In this document: piece after piece, positions 41,891 through 50,180 of the stretch
Position numbering within the stretch: position 1 is the first letter of the stretch
Layout: every line of letters starts with the position of its first letter
Assembly: GCA_021817005.1 (NCBI GenBank)
Contig: JAKAWJ010000008.1
Coordinates: forward strand, 1-60,395
Length of the DNA: 60,395 nucleotides
Origin: an archaeon
Lineage (GTDB): Archaea; Thermoproteota; Thermoprotei_A; Marsarchaeales; Marsarchaeaceae
Direction: 5' to 3'
Notes under the pieces: model-generated
What the model was told of the DNA's origin: nothing
The model's database searches: none
Seen by the model: the letters and a program-made list of their open reading frames with translations, nothing else
Made by a program: the position numbers and the translations under genes

Positions 41891-41998
41891 TCCGCTTAGG
41901 TCATCCTGAAGCTTGAAGCGGTGTCATTCATAGGGGGCGTTTGTGGCAATGCGCCGTTTTCCTCTCTTATTCAACTGAATTTTCCCGATGTGGACTAT

Positions 41999-42928
41999 TC
42001 AGGCATTTAATACGGCGGAGACAAGTTTGGCTGACTTTGCTTCATCAGTCATGATTGTGTCCAATGCGACACAGTGCAGGCCGAGCTTCTCTACGTCTTC
42101 GATGCTCGCGGCATCAGTTGTGTCAATGACTAATGTAGAACAGATGTCTTGGTAGAACCTAGCCAAGTCGACGACCGAGCTGCCATAGCCGAGTGACATC
42201 ATCATCTTATCTGCGGGGCCCTTGATGCTCTTTCCGCCTACCAAAGGTGAAATACAGATGCACTTTTCTCGATACGCGGCCAGCAGCTCACGCATTTCCG
42301 CCACCGCAAGAATCGGCGCAATACTGGCCACGGGGTTGCTGGGACAGACGAATATTGTTTCAGACTCCTGCAGTGCTTCCCGGATTCCCGGAACGAGCGA
42401 TGCATTCTCTGCCCCGCGGTATGAAATTTCCTCTACTACTGGCTCGCTCCTTAGTCTCACGTAGTACTCTTCAAAGCTCACCCATCCTCCTGCGAGCTTT
42501 ACCATAGAAGTCAGTTCTTCGTTAGTTGCCGGAAATATTCTTGTCGCCACACCAAAGCTGCGTCTAATTCTGTCTGTGATTTCGCTAAGAGATTGTCCCA
42601 GACGTAGCGACTCTGTCCTGAACGCGCAGGTCGCGAAGTCTCTGTCTCCCAGCCCGAACCACTTCGCTCCTTCAGACCCGAGTCTCGTAAGCGCATCCCG
42701 CACTCTATAGCTGTCGCCCTTTATGCCCCATCCTTGTTCTCTGTCCCAGACACCGCCCAGCGCATACGTCACGATGTCAAGATCTGGGGCTACATACACG
42801 CCGAAAAGCCATATGTTATCGCCCACATTCCCTACGACCGTCGAATCCTCGGGCGGAACTACCCTCACTAGACCCTGTAGAAATTTTGCGGCTCCTACGC
42901 CGCCTGCAAGCGCTACAGCTTTTGGCAA
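41999..42928 (-). CDS. cofD: 2-phospho-L-lactate transferase (coenzyme F420 biosynthesis)
   Basis: CofD joins the deazaflavin Fo to a phospholactyl-type or phosphoenolpyruvyl moiety donated as a guanosine diphosphate, giving F420-0 or dehydro-F420-0. The 309-aa protein has the P-loop-like ALAGGVGAAKFLQGL (6-20), VGNVGDNIWLFGVYVAPDLD, GIKGDSYRVRDALT and a late SPLVGGKSIKGPADKMM. These are the hallmark stretches of the family. It implies the organism makes F420. The F420 ligase CofE is not in the window. A nitroreductase at 46500 resembles the FbiB reductase domain and may act on the same cofactor. Confidence 0.92.
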   Translation of the reverse strand: MPKAVALAGGVGAAKFLQGLVRVVPPEDSTVVGNVGDNIWLFGVYVAPDLDIVTYALGGVWDREQGWGIKGDSYRVRDALTRLGSEGAKWFGLGDRDFATCAFRTESLRLGQSLSEITDRIRRSFGVATRIFPATNEELTSMVKLAGGWVSFEEYYVRLRSEPVVEEISYRGAENASLVPGIREALQESETIFVCPSNPVASIAPILAVAEMRELLAAYREKCICISPLVGGKSIKGPADKMMMSLGYGSSVVDLARFYQDICSTLVIDTTDAASIEDVEKLGLHCVALDTIMTDEAKSAKLVSAVLNA

Positions 42929-43232
42929 TGGCCGTCAGTTCTTTACCCTGGGCGGAGTCCTGTTAATTTATCGTGATAATCCTATTCTCTGAAGAGAGTT
43001 TGCAAATGGTCCCAGTTCCTGCGCAGCCTTGTTACAGAGGTGCCGGCCAAAGCCAAGTCACCGCTAACAAGCACCAAATCGCACAGTTCGCGGATAATTC
43101 TTCTTGATTAATAAAGCAGGGATTGAGCAATATCTGTATGCTTCTTTTGGGCCAGAGTTAAAGTTTGGACGCTGGCTCATAGTGAGTAAGGCTTTTACTG
43201 ACAAGCTTGTGGGCGACATCGGTGCCTTGCTT

Positions 43233-44369
43233 TTGGATGATCAGGTGGCCATAGTTGGTATTGGATACTCTGGTTTTTCGCCAGCCACACCTTCGCAGTC
43301 ATATAAAGAATTAATCTTTGATGCCGCCAGTCGTGCATATGCCGAGTGCTCGGTAAATCCGCGCAAGGACGTTGGAAGCTTTGTGTGTTGTGAGGAAGAC
43401 CTCTGGGAAGGGACGAGCATTACTGACGAATACGCGCCAGACCAGCTCGGCGCCGCCCAGCGCACACTCTGTACCCTGAGTCAGGATGGCCTGAACGGCG
43501 TCGCCACCGCCTATATGCACATAAAGAGCGGAGTTGCGAGTATAGCAGTCGTAGAGTCGCACTCTAAACTTTCTAATGTGCTCTCTCAGTCACAGGTGAG
43601 GGAGTTTGCGCTTGAGCCATATTATGAGAGACCGATTCTATCCGACGGTATTCCAGTAGCGGCAATGCAGATGCGCCGATTTATGCATGACTACAAGGTT
43701 GCGGAAGAGGATATAGCTCAGGTGGTTTCCAAAAATAAAAAGAACGGCCTCTTTAACCAGCGCTCGAGTTATGCAGCTGATGTGAGTGTCGAGCAGGCGA
43801 TGCGCTCGCCTTTTGTGTGGAATCCGCTCCGCAGAATCCAGGTGGCTCCGCCCGCCGATGGGTGCGTGGTGGCTGTGCTTGCCTCTGCCGAAAAAGCGCG
43901 TTCCATGACTGAACAGCCCGTCTGGATAAAGGGGATAGGCTGGAATTCAGCCAGCACATCCGCAGAGTCCGCGGTTTCGTCTGAGGCCCTCTATGCGAAG
44001 GAAGCCGCAAAAATGGCGTATAAGATTGCAGGCGTGGACTCTCCCGGAAGTTACTTCGACTTTGCAGAGGTTGACGACACATACGCTTTCAAGGAGCTCC
44101 AGCACGCCGAAGCGCTGGGTATAGCTGATATGGGTGTGTCAAAGGGAAACACGCAAGCGGACGCACCGGTACCAATAAACATGAGTGGAGGGAGCCTGAG
44201 CCTGGGTGACTTGGTTGAAGCGATGGGACTTGTCAGGCTCCTCGAGGCGGTGCAGCGCCTGAGGAATGCCGAGCGCAAGAGGTCAAAAGGCTTGAAGCGC
44301 GCTCTAGTCCAAAGTTGGCGGGGCATTCCATCTTCAAGTGGGGCAGTTGCTGTGCTCGGGGTCGAGTGA
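43233..44369 (+). CDS. Thiolase-fold protein lacking the nucleophilic cysteine (A)
   Basis: A thiolase-superfamily protein of about 378 aa from TTG 43233. The frame is open to 43104, but those first 43 residues do not resemble the fold, and a CTTTTAC box near 43190 fits the shorter form. DDQVAIVGIGYSGFSP starts strand 1. Where thiolases have the nucleophile in CASG, this protein reads LSQDGLNGVATAY, with no cysteine. The C-terminal active-site loop reads SGGSLSLGDLVEAMGL, lacking the usual G-H-P. It cannot be a standard thiolase. It begins the five-gene operon and is 3 nt from its paralogue, with which it probably forms a heteromer. Confidence 0.82.
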   Translation: MDDQVAIVGIGYSGFSPATPSQSYKELIFDAASRAYAECSVNPRKDVGSFVCCEEDLWEGTSITDEYAPDQLGAAQRTLCTLSQDGLNGVATAYMHIKSGVASIAVVESHSKLSNVLSQSQVREFALEPYYERPILSDGIPVAAMQMRRFMHDYKVAEEDIAQVVSKNKKNGLFNQRSSYAADVSVEQAMRSPFVWNPLRRIQVAPPADGCVVAVLASAEKARSMTEQPVWIKGIGWNSASTSAESAVSSEALYAKEAAKMAYKIAGVDSPGSYFDFAEVDDTYAFKELQHAEALGIADMGVSKGNTQADAPVPINMSGGSLSLGDLVEAMGLVRLLEAVQRLRNAERKRSKGLKRALVQSWRGIPSSSGAVAVLGVE

Positions 44370-44372
44370 GCT

Positions 44373-45530
44373 ATGCGCAAAGTTGCAGTGATAGGCGCAG
44401 GTATGACGAAGTTTCGCCACAGAATGCTTGAGACAGGGCGAGAGTTGTCTTTCGAAGCTTCAAGAGCGGCACTTGACTCTGCTCGAATGGACATAAAAAA
44501 CGTGGATAGTGTGGTTCTTGGCTCGGCTCCTGATGCGTTCGACGGTCTGCATATGAAAGGCGAATATCTTCTGGACGGTGCAGGTGGCAGCGGGAAGCCG
44601 TATACTCGTGTGTATGTGGGCGGTGGCACGGGGGTTTTCATTCCTGCTGCTGCATGGTGGCACGTAGCCTCCGGCGTCTCAGATGTGGTGCTTGCTGTGG
44701 GTGAGGAGAAAATGTCCCCCTTGCAACCGCATCCGCAGTACGCGTTCTGGAGTATCTTTGACCAGTTCCTTGAGCGACCACTTGGCGTCACTCTCCTCTG
44801 GATCTTCTCTCTCGAAATGCGCAGATACATGTCAGTCTATGGGATTAAGGAGGAAGACATCGCGCTTGTCGCAGTCAAAAACAAGGGTAATGCAATGGAT
44901 CATCCCTCGGCGCAGCTTCCGATGAGGATAACTGTGGACGACGTGATGAAGTCCGAGCCAATCTGTACACCCGTGAAAAGGCTCGACGTCAGTCCAACGA
45001 GCGACGGCGCCGCAGCACTAGTACTTGCGAGCGAAGATGTTGCCAGAAAATATACTGATGACCCAGTCTGGATTACGGGTGTGGGCTGGAATGTGGACAC
45101 CACCTTCTGGACTAACAGAGATCTCTGCTACCCTGAGTACGTTGAGAAGGCGGCAATGATGGCCTACAAAATGGCGGGAATCTCGAATCCGAGAAAGGAG
45201 ATTGATTTTGCAGAAGTGTACGACCCATTCGATTACAAGGAGCTGCATCACATGGAAGGCCTGCAACTCGCGAAGAGGGGAGAAGCTCCAAAAATGACAA
45301 GGGAAGGAATTACCCAGCGCGATGGCGACCTCCCGATCAATCCGAGCGGCGGTCTTCTGGGAGTTGGCAACCCGATAGCGGCCGCTGGTGTGATGAAGGT
45401 TGCTGAGCTGTTCTGGCAGCTACGCGGCGAGGCAGGAAGACGCCAAGTAAAGAAGCCGGTTCACAGAGGGCTCGCGCAGGCTTGGGGAGATCTCATGCAG
45501 GTAGGAACCGTGGTGATTATGGAGAGGTGA
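44373..45530 (+). CDS. Thiolase-fold protein lacking the nucleophilic cysteine (B)
   Basis: A 385-aa paralogue of the preceding protein. RKVAVIGAGMTKF starts the fold. The loop that normally carries the nucleophilic cysteine reads YVGGGTGVFIPAAAWW. DFAEVYDPFDYKEL replaces the histidine-containing loop with a tyrosine, and the third loop is NPSGGLLGVGNPIAAAG, with Asn in place of the catalytic His of G-H-P. Such cysteine-less, DUF35-linked members include the Ltp2-type aldolases of steroid side-chain breakdown, so a C-C lyase or ligase acting on a CoA ester is plausible. Start ATG 44373; the stop TGA overlaps the next ATG (TGATG). Confidence 0.85.
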   Translation: MRKVAVIGAGMTKFRHRMLETGRELSFEASRAALDSARMDIKNVDSVVLGSAPDAFDGLHMKGEYLLDGAGGSGKPYTRVYVGGGTGVFIPAAAWWHVASGVSDVVLAVGEEKMSPLQPHPQYAFWSIFDQFLERPLGVTLLWIFSLEMRRYMSVYGIKEEDIALVAVKNKGNAMDHPSAQLPMRITVDDVMKSEPICTPVKRLDVSPTSDGAAALVLASEDVARKYTDDPVWITGVGWNVDTTFWTNRDLCYPEYVEKAAMMAYKMAGISNPRKEIDFAEVYDPFDYKELHHMEGLQLAKRGEAPKMTREGITQRDGDLPINPSGGLLGVGNPIAAAGVMKVAELFWQLRGEAGRRQVKKPVHRGLAQAWGDLMQVGTVVIMER

Positions 45531-46048
45531 TGGGAATGGAGAATCCGTCTGAGCCACAGGGGACAGCGCTTACGCCAGATGAGTGGCGTGGCAAGGAAAT
45601 TTTCTTCCGGAACTTCCATACCAAATTCACGTATTCATGGGACACAGGTGTAGCGATAGGTCATTTCCTTGAGGCACTAAAGGCCGGCAAGATTGTCGGC
45701 AGAAGCTGCAGTGGTTGCAATCGAGTTTTGGTACCTCCAAGGATGTTTTGCGAACTCTGCTTCAGACCTACCGATGACTGGATTGATGTCCTGGATACAG
45801 GGGTGGTAAATACGTTCTCAATATCCTATGTAAACAATGATGCCAGCAGAAGGGAACAGCCCCTATTCGTGGCAGTCATAAATATTGACGGCGCATCCCC
45901 AGGCATGGGTTTCTTGCACCTGCTGGGGGAGGTCGACGCGGAGCAAATTCACGTCGGAATGAAAGTTCGTGCGAAATGGAAACCCGCACATGAGCGAACG
46001 GGAGCTATAACAGATATCAGCTACTTTAAGCCTTCAGAGGAGTTGTAA
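45530..46048 (+). CDS. DUF35 rubredoxin/OB-fold protein (1)
   Basis: A 172-aa partner protein. Its zinc knuckles are Cys60-x2-Cys63 (RSCSGCNR) and Cys74-x2-Cys77 (FCELCF), followed by an OB-fold (WIDVLDTGVVNTFSISYVN, FVAVINIDGA). DUF35 proteins bind thiolase-fold partners and help channel CoA-bound intermediates. The ATG at 45530 overlaps the stop of thiolase B in TGATG, so translation is coupled. Six residues on there is a second ATG. An N-terminal extension of 30-40 residues (TPDEWRGKEIFFRNF) is longer than in the second copy. Confidence 0.88.
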   Translation: MGMENPSEPQGTALTPDEWRGKEIFFRNFHTKFTYSWDTGVAIGHFLEALKAGKIVGRSCSGCNRVLVPPRMFCELCFRPTDDWIDVLDTGVVNTFSISYVNNDASRREQPLFVAVINIDGASPGMGFLHLLGEVDAEQIHVGMKVRAKWKPAHERTGAITDISYFKPSEEL

Positions 46049-46053
46049 ACAAA

Positions 46054-46497
46054 TTGGAATATAATCCGCTCTTTGACGGCACCTATCATCTGCGTCCTTG
46101 GGTAGACAGCCTACCGCTAGAGTACAAATATTCCCTAGGCGTCGCGGGAAAGACTTTTTCGGAAGGACTGAAACAGGGGAAAATTCTGGCATCAAAATGT
46201 TCGCGTTGCAACGAGTCACGGATTCCACCTTCGATATATTGTGTCGGTTGCTTTGGCTACAGCGACGGCTACGTCCAAGTTTCAGAAACTGGCACGCTTT
46301 ACAGTTTTGCTTCGAGAGGTGACGTGGTAGTCGCCGCTGTCGAATTTAAAGGAGTGAAAGGATTGCTGTTCCATCGCCTAGCGGTTTCAGATAGGAACAA
46401 GCTTGAAATCGGAGCGCCAGTAAGGCCAGTGTTTGTGCAACAGGCAATCAGGAAGGGAGACATAACTGATATAGACCACTTCGAGCTCGCAGTGTAG
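46054..46497 (+). CDS. DUF35 rubredoxin/OB-fold protein (2)
   Basis: A 147-aa second copy of the DUF35 type. Zinc cysteines are Cys49-x2-Cys52 (SKCSRCNE) and Cys63-x2-Cys66 (YCVGCF). The OB-fold follows with YVQVSETGTLYSFASRG and VVAAVEFKGVKG. The C-terminal DITDIDHFEL resembles the ending of the first copy (ITDISYFKP). The start is TTG 46054, 5 nt after the first copy's stop. Two thiolase-fold and two DUF35 genes in one operon suggest a hetero-oligomer with one DUF35 per thiolase-like subunit. Confidence 0.87.
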   Translation: MEYNPLFDGTYHLRPWVDSLPLEYKYSLGVAGKTFSEGLKQGKILASKCSRCNESRIPPSIYCVGCFGYSDGYVQVSETGTLYSFASRGDVVVAAVEFKGVKGLLFHRLAVSDRNKLEIGAPVRPVFVQQAIRKGDITDIDHFELAV

Positions 46498-46499
46498 GA

Positions 46500-47120
46500 G
46501 TGTCTTTAGACCAAGCAGCCTTTCTGAGAACCATTGAAAGCAGAAGAAGTACTAGAAACTACCGGAAAAAGCGTGTTCCTCAATCAATCCTACAGAAAAT
46601 AATGCGCGCGACATGCGCCGCACCGTCCGCTCACAATTCCCAGCCTTGGAGGTTCTATCTGGTAGTCTCGAAATCTTCGCGAGGCAGACTGGTTCAGAAG
46701 ATGCTTCTGGCTTGGACTCAGGCCATGAAGGCAGATGGGCGCTCGGCCGAACTTATACGAGAAACGAGAGAGAAATTCAGGAAAAGATTTATCACCGCCC
46801 CGGTGCTCGTCCTTTGCTGCGTAGATCACAGAAGACTTTACTATGACCGATACCTAGACCACACAAGGCAGGGATTCGAGGGGCTCCTCGGTCACCACAG
46901 TCTCGCGGCCGCTATCGAAAATTTTCTTCTCGCAGCACATGCGCTCGGCCTATCTGCGTGCTGGTATAGTGCGCCACTATTTTGTCAGAACGAAGTCAGG
47001 GAAGCATTGAGAATTCCTTCCAAACTGGAGCCTGCAGCAATACTTACCATGGGGTTTGCCAAACCTAGCGTGAAGGCGAAGGTTAGGCGCGACTTGAGAT
47101 CTGTCTTCTTCGTGGTGTGA
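46500..47120 (+). CDS. Nitroreductase-family flavoprotein, FbiB C-domain-like
   Basis: A 206-aa FMN protein. FMN-binding signatures are ESRRSTRNYRKK and the following CAAPSAHNSQPWRFYLV. The stretch LVQKMLLAWTQAMKADGRSAELI and the GHHSLAAAIENFLLAAHALGL block resemble the C-terminal domain of FbiB, which reduces dehydro-F420-0 to F420-0, more than generic nitroreductases. cofD lies 3.6 kb away, which supports an F420 role. The operon position behind the DUF35 genes instead suggests an enoyl- or C-C double-bond reduction linked to the thiolase-like complex. The start is GTG 46500, 2 nt after the preceding stop. Confidence 0.75.
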   Translation: MSLDQAAFLRTIESRRSTRNYRKKRVPQSILQKIMRATCAAPSAHNSQPWRFYLVVSKSSRGRLVQKMLLAWTQAMKADGRSAELIRETREKFRKRFITAPVLVLCCVDHRRLYYDRYLDHTRQGFEGLLGHHSLAAAIENFLLAAHALGLSACWYSAPLFCQNEVREALRIPSKLEPAAILTMGFAKPSVKAKVRRDLRSVFFVV

Positions 47121-47148
47121 CAACGTCGCGCAGTCCGGTGCTGCAGTG

Positions 47149-48075
47149 TTACTTTCGAATTGAGTGTGCCCTTGCCGACTCTTGGTACATTAGCATTCCG
47201 CGCAGGTCCATTGCCACCAGCTTTCTTCGATAATCGTCCTTCAATACCTGGTTGAGCCCGCTTGCTTGAACAACCTTGTTCAATGTATCGTTGAAACTCT
47301 CGTTATTTTCTATAGCAGACTTGGTTATCTGAGCCCATTTGGAAAATGTTTCATCTATACTTGCGAACGCTTTGTCTATACTCGACGTATAGCCAAAATG
47401 CGGGAAGCAGATTAAATCAAGTTTTAAACTTTTTAACTGGGATATTGTCTCCATGGCAAGGTCGTGATTGTAGGACGGCGGAGGCGAGGTTGGCCAGAGT
47501 AGCTGGTTACCTTCCCGATTAAGGAATATTCCGAGTGAGTCCCCCGAAAAGAGCACCCTGTCTTCTTCAAGATACCATACGGAAGAGTGTGGAGCGTGAC
47601 CAGGCGCGGCAATGAGTCTCAAAGTTTTTCCACCCAAGTCCACCGTGGCGCCCGCCTTCATAGATACGACTTTTTCCTGCGGCACGCCCTCCACAGGGCC
47701 CCAAACTTCGAGCACATCTCCAAGAGCTTCCCGGGCGGATATAATGAGTCGAGATGGGTCTATCAGGTGGTGAGCGCCTCTTTCGTAGACTCCCACCCTC
47801 GCGTTCGGCAATTCTCTAGCCATTCTCCAGGCACCCCCACTATGGTCAATATGAATATGCGACACCACAATCCACTCAATTTTTTTGGCTGAAATATTGG
47901 AGCATGCCTGCCGAAGGTATTCTTGGGTCACATTGGATGGGCCGGATTCCACCAGCGCCGTCGAAGTCCTGCCTGTAACTGAATAACCGACAAGCACTTC
48001 CGGTGAACTCAGGGAGCGGTAAGATTTGATTGCTTCAGGCAGGCTCATGGGAGTAGTACCATAGTGGGCATACAT
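47149..48075 (-). CDS. Metallo-beta-lactamase-fold hydrolase
   Basis: A 308-aa MBL protein. The di-metal motif is SHIHIDHSGGAW (about 102-113), with further metal ligands in APGHAPHSSVWYL, FSGDSLGIF and FPHFGYTSS. It resembles glyoxalase II or thioesterase-like members; a CoA-thioesterase role near the thiolase-like operon is possible, but the substrate is unknown. The C-terminal 70 residues are helical (the family's substrate-binding extension). It is transcribed towards the operon that ends at 47120, and stands alone. Confidence 0.87.
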   Translation of the reverse strand: MYAHYGTTPMSLPEAIKSYRSLSSPEVLVGYSVTGRTSTALVESGPSNVTQEYLRQACSNISAKKIEWIVVSHIHIDHSGGAWRMARELPNARVGVYERGAHHLIDPSRLIISAREALGDVLEVWGPVEGVPQEKVVSMKAGATVDLGGKTLRLIAAPGHAPHSSVWYLEEDRVLFSGDSLGIFLNREGNQLLWPTSPPPSYNHDLAMETISQLKSLKLDLICFPHFGYTSSIDKAFASIDETFSKWAQITKSAIENNESFNDTLNKVVQASGLNQVLKDDYRRKLVAMDLRGMLMYQESARAHSIRK

Positions 48076-48293
48076 GATGGGATTATAAAAGGGGCATTGA
48101 AAACTCTCTTAGAAGAGCAAAGTCGGTTTTAAGCTCATTCGAGTTACCCGAATCTGATTTCCTTACGCCTAAATTCGGCAGGAGCGTTCAGTCCCGAACC
48201 TCTTGTCCCTCTAGCGGCAATTATCTCTCAATGGGGATGTTCCAGACCGAGCTAGCGAGTCTCAGTTGTAATCACAGATTGGACTATGAAGTC

Positions 48294-48902
48294 TCATCCA
48301 TCAGGCGGCGGCATTCGCCCTACCCATTCGCGATGCAGAGAGGTAGTAATACCCAGCATATCAAGCACCCTTCCGATAGTAAGGTCTACAAGAACCTGAA
48401 AATTGGTTTCGCCGAAGTAAAGAGGCGGAAGTGGAGGCATGATGGTTCCGCCTGCTTCCGCAACTGTCAACATATTCTTCAGATGGATTACACTAAGAGG
48501 CGTTTCTCGGGTGAGGAGAATTAGAGGCCACTTTTCTTTCAGGGCGACCGATGCAGCTCGAGCCACCAAGTTTTCCTCATAAGCAGTAGCTATACCCGCA
48601 AGTGTTTTCATTGAGCACGGAGCTATTACAGTACCGCTTACTCTGAAGGAGCCACTTGCAATCGGAGCCATGAAGTCATGCTCGTCGTATGAATAGGTGG
48701 CCAGTCGTACAAGACTCTCCTTTCCTAAGCCTACTTCTTGCTTTAGCACCATCGCGCCAGTTTTGGTTACTACCAAGTGAGTTTCCAGACTCTTTAGTTG
48801 AGATGCGGCTAGGAGGAGCCTGTAACCGTAAATAGCACCAGTAGAACCAGTTACACAAACTACTAGTCGTGCAGGCAACTCAGGCTGGAGTAAGGCACCC
48901 AT
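48294..48902 (-). CDS. ubiX: Flavin prenyltransferase UbiX
   Basis: UbiX prenylates reduced FMN to make prenyl-FMN, the cofactor of UbiD decarboxylases. The 202-aa protein has VCVTGSTGAIYGYRLL near the start, VIAPCSMKTLAGIATAY (active-site serine and methionine) and RETPLSVIHLKNML with the conserved arginine and glutamate. The TIMPPLPPLYF stretch follows, as is typical. It is a singleton; no ubiD is in the window. A quinone pathway is suggested by the prenyl synthase and UbiE-like genes at 53-55 kb. Confidence 0.93.
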   Translation of the reverse strand: MGALLQPELPARLVVCVTGSTGAIYGYRLLLAASQLKSLETHLVVTKTGAMVLKQEVGLGKESLVRLATYSYDEHDFMAPIASGSFRVSGTVIAPCSMKTLAGIATAYEENLVARAASVALKEKWPLILLTRETPLSVIHLKNMLTVAEAGGTIMPPLPPLYFGETNFQVLVDLTIGRVLDMLGITTSLHREWVGRMPPPDG

Positions 48903-49039
48903 GGCTATTAGCTGATTGGTCCCTCGACAGGAAGAATGGCGCTTGTCCTTGGGGTCAGAGGGCCAAGTTACTCAGGTGGAGTGTAAATATTCGGATGGGC
49001 CGTTCGCGGGGTGGCTTGAGCTCAGGCGCATTTAAGGCG

Positions 49040-50125
49040 CTACAGATCTTGAAGCATCTGGTTTGGCATAGCTGTCGCAAAAGGCTTCAGAAGTGGTGGC
49101 ATGGCTGAGAGATTGTCCGTGAATGCTGGTGTAATGGGAGTGAGTCCAATATCTTCCATATCTAGGACTCCTTCTGGACTGAGAAGAAACATTAGGAAAT
49201 ACTCCGAAAGAGTCGGGTTGGGCGAGTTCTTGGGTATAGTCGCGCAGTACACAACCGGTGCGCCAGTGACAGCCGTAAGCTGACCGTTCGGCCCTATGAT
49301 GTTTGTGTGCACCTGCCTATAGAAGTCCCAGTATGTGTTGTTCAACTCGCCGAGATTTATCCAGGGTCCCAGGTTAACATAATCAAGGTGATTTGCAATG
49401 GCGTATGAGACGTATGTAAAATAGAAGTCGACAGCTCCACTTTGAAGCAGTGCATCTGCGGAAGTCTCTGGAGAAATACGCAGGGAACCTGAAGAGACAT
49501 TTGGTCGCTCAATTCCGTCGCTTCCGTTCACATAGAAGTGATCGAGCAGCTTGTCCTCGTTGCCAAAGAGTTTAATGCCGGCGAGTTCGAGGACAAAAAT
49601 TGCATTGTAACCATTAGGGTCTGTGCTTGCGTTTGCGGCTCCGACTACAACACCCTTCTCAACAATGACATTCATCCAGTTAGTGCTGTTGATCTGACCT
49701 GCAAATCTATTGGCCGGAGAATAGACAAGAGCCATTGGATTTGATGCAAAACAGATTTCCCACGAAGCATAATGCGGGTACATATACTCCGGTATCTGTC
49801 TAGGGTCGACCGTGGCCAAGACGTCGAAGGACCGGTTAAGGGATGTGATCTCTCTCACCGCGTCCAAACTTCCCATGTATTCTTCAGTGGAATTGGAAGC
49901 CTGCACTTCGGGATAGGCGGCCTCGAGTTGGACTGCTACGTGCGGCAGAAGTGTTACTAGAGTACCAGCTGCCACAAGTGTGAGCTGGCCGCTTGGAGTA
50001 TTCCCCGAAGTCTCTCTGGGTTGCCCCCGAGAAAGCACTAAACCAGCGTACCCCCCAACAATTACGCCAACTGCTAGAGCGGCCATAACATAGATAGCAG
50101 TCGACCTTCTTCCGAACTGCCGCAT
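49040..50125 (-). CDS. wtpA: Tungstate/molybdate ABC transporter substrate-binding protein (WtpA-like)
   Basis: A lipoprotein-like or membrane-anchored binding protein of about 361 aa. It has an N-terminal hydrophobic anchor (IYVMAALAVGVIVGGYAGLVL), a Ser/Thr/Gly-rich linker, then LTLVAAGTLVTLLPHVA, FDVLATVDPRQIPEYM, NPMALVYSP, NASTDPNGYNAIF and the terminal FLMFLLSPEGVLDMEDIGL. These match WtpA/ModA oxyanion binders. ATG 50125 is preferred over TTG 50137, because a palindromic TATA centred on 50150 lies 25 nt upstream. It is divergent from the permease gene. The anchor lacks a lipobox cysteine. Confidence 0.87.
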   Translation of the reverse strand: MRQFGRRSTAIYVMAALAVGVIVGGYAGLVLSRGQPRETSGNTPSGQLTLVAAGTLVTLLPHVAVQLEAAYPEVQASNSTEEYMGSLDAVREITSLNRSFDVLATVDPRQIPEYMYPHYASWEICFASNPMALVYSPANRFAGQINSTNWMNVIVEKGVVVGAANASTDPNGYNAIFVLELAGIKLFGNEDKLLDHFYVNGSDGIERPNVSSGSLRISPETSADALLQSGAVDFYFTYVSYAIANHLDYVNLGPWINLGELNNTYWDFYRQVHTNIIGPNGQLTAVTGAPVVYCATIPKNSPNPTLSEYFLMFLLSPEGVLDMEDIGLTPITPAFTDNLSAMPPLLKPFATAMPNQMLQDL

Positions 50126-50143
50126 AGTTTGCGACAACGCAAG

Positions 50144-50156
50144 CGCTTATTAAGCG
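50144..50156. promoter_or_regulatory. Palindromic TATA element of the divergent wtpA/wtpB promoters
   Basis: CGCTTATTAAGCG is a perfect 13-bp palindrome around a central T. It contains TTATTAA read one way and TTAATAA the other, so one element can serve both directions. Its centre is 25 nt from ATG 50125 on the minus strand and 31 nt from ATG 50181 on the plus strand. Both distances fit leaderless starts. Confidence 0.6.
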
Positions 50157-50178
50157 TTATGACCTTGCGGTAATATCG
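50155..50178. promoter_or_regulatory. ModE-like inverted repeat before wtpB
   Basis: CGTTATGACC (50155-50164) and GGTAATATCG (50169-50178) form an inverted repeat with 8 of 10 matching positions and a 4-nt spacer. It lies between the TATA element and the permease ATG. The CG-x-TAT half-site resembles known ModE-type molybdate operators, and a ModE/Mop gene lies 1 kb away. Confidence 0.45.
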
Positions 50179-50180
50179 AT

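Noticed and set aside
43104-43232. 43-residue N-terminal extension of thiolase-like protein A
   Set aside because: It has no similarity to the fold and a promoter-like box lies inside it, so I used TTG 43233 instead.
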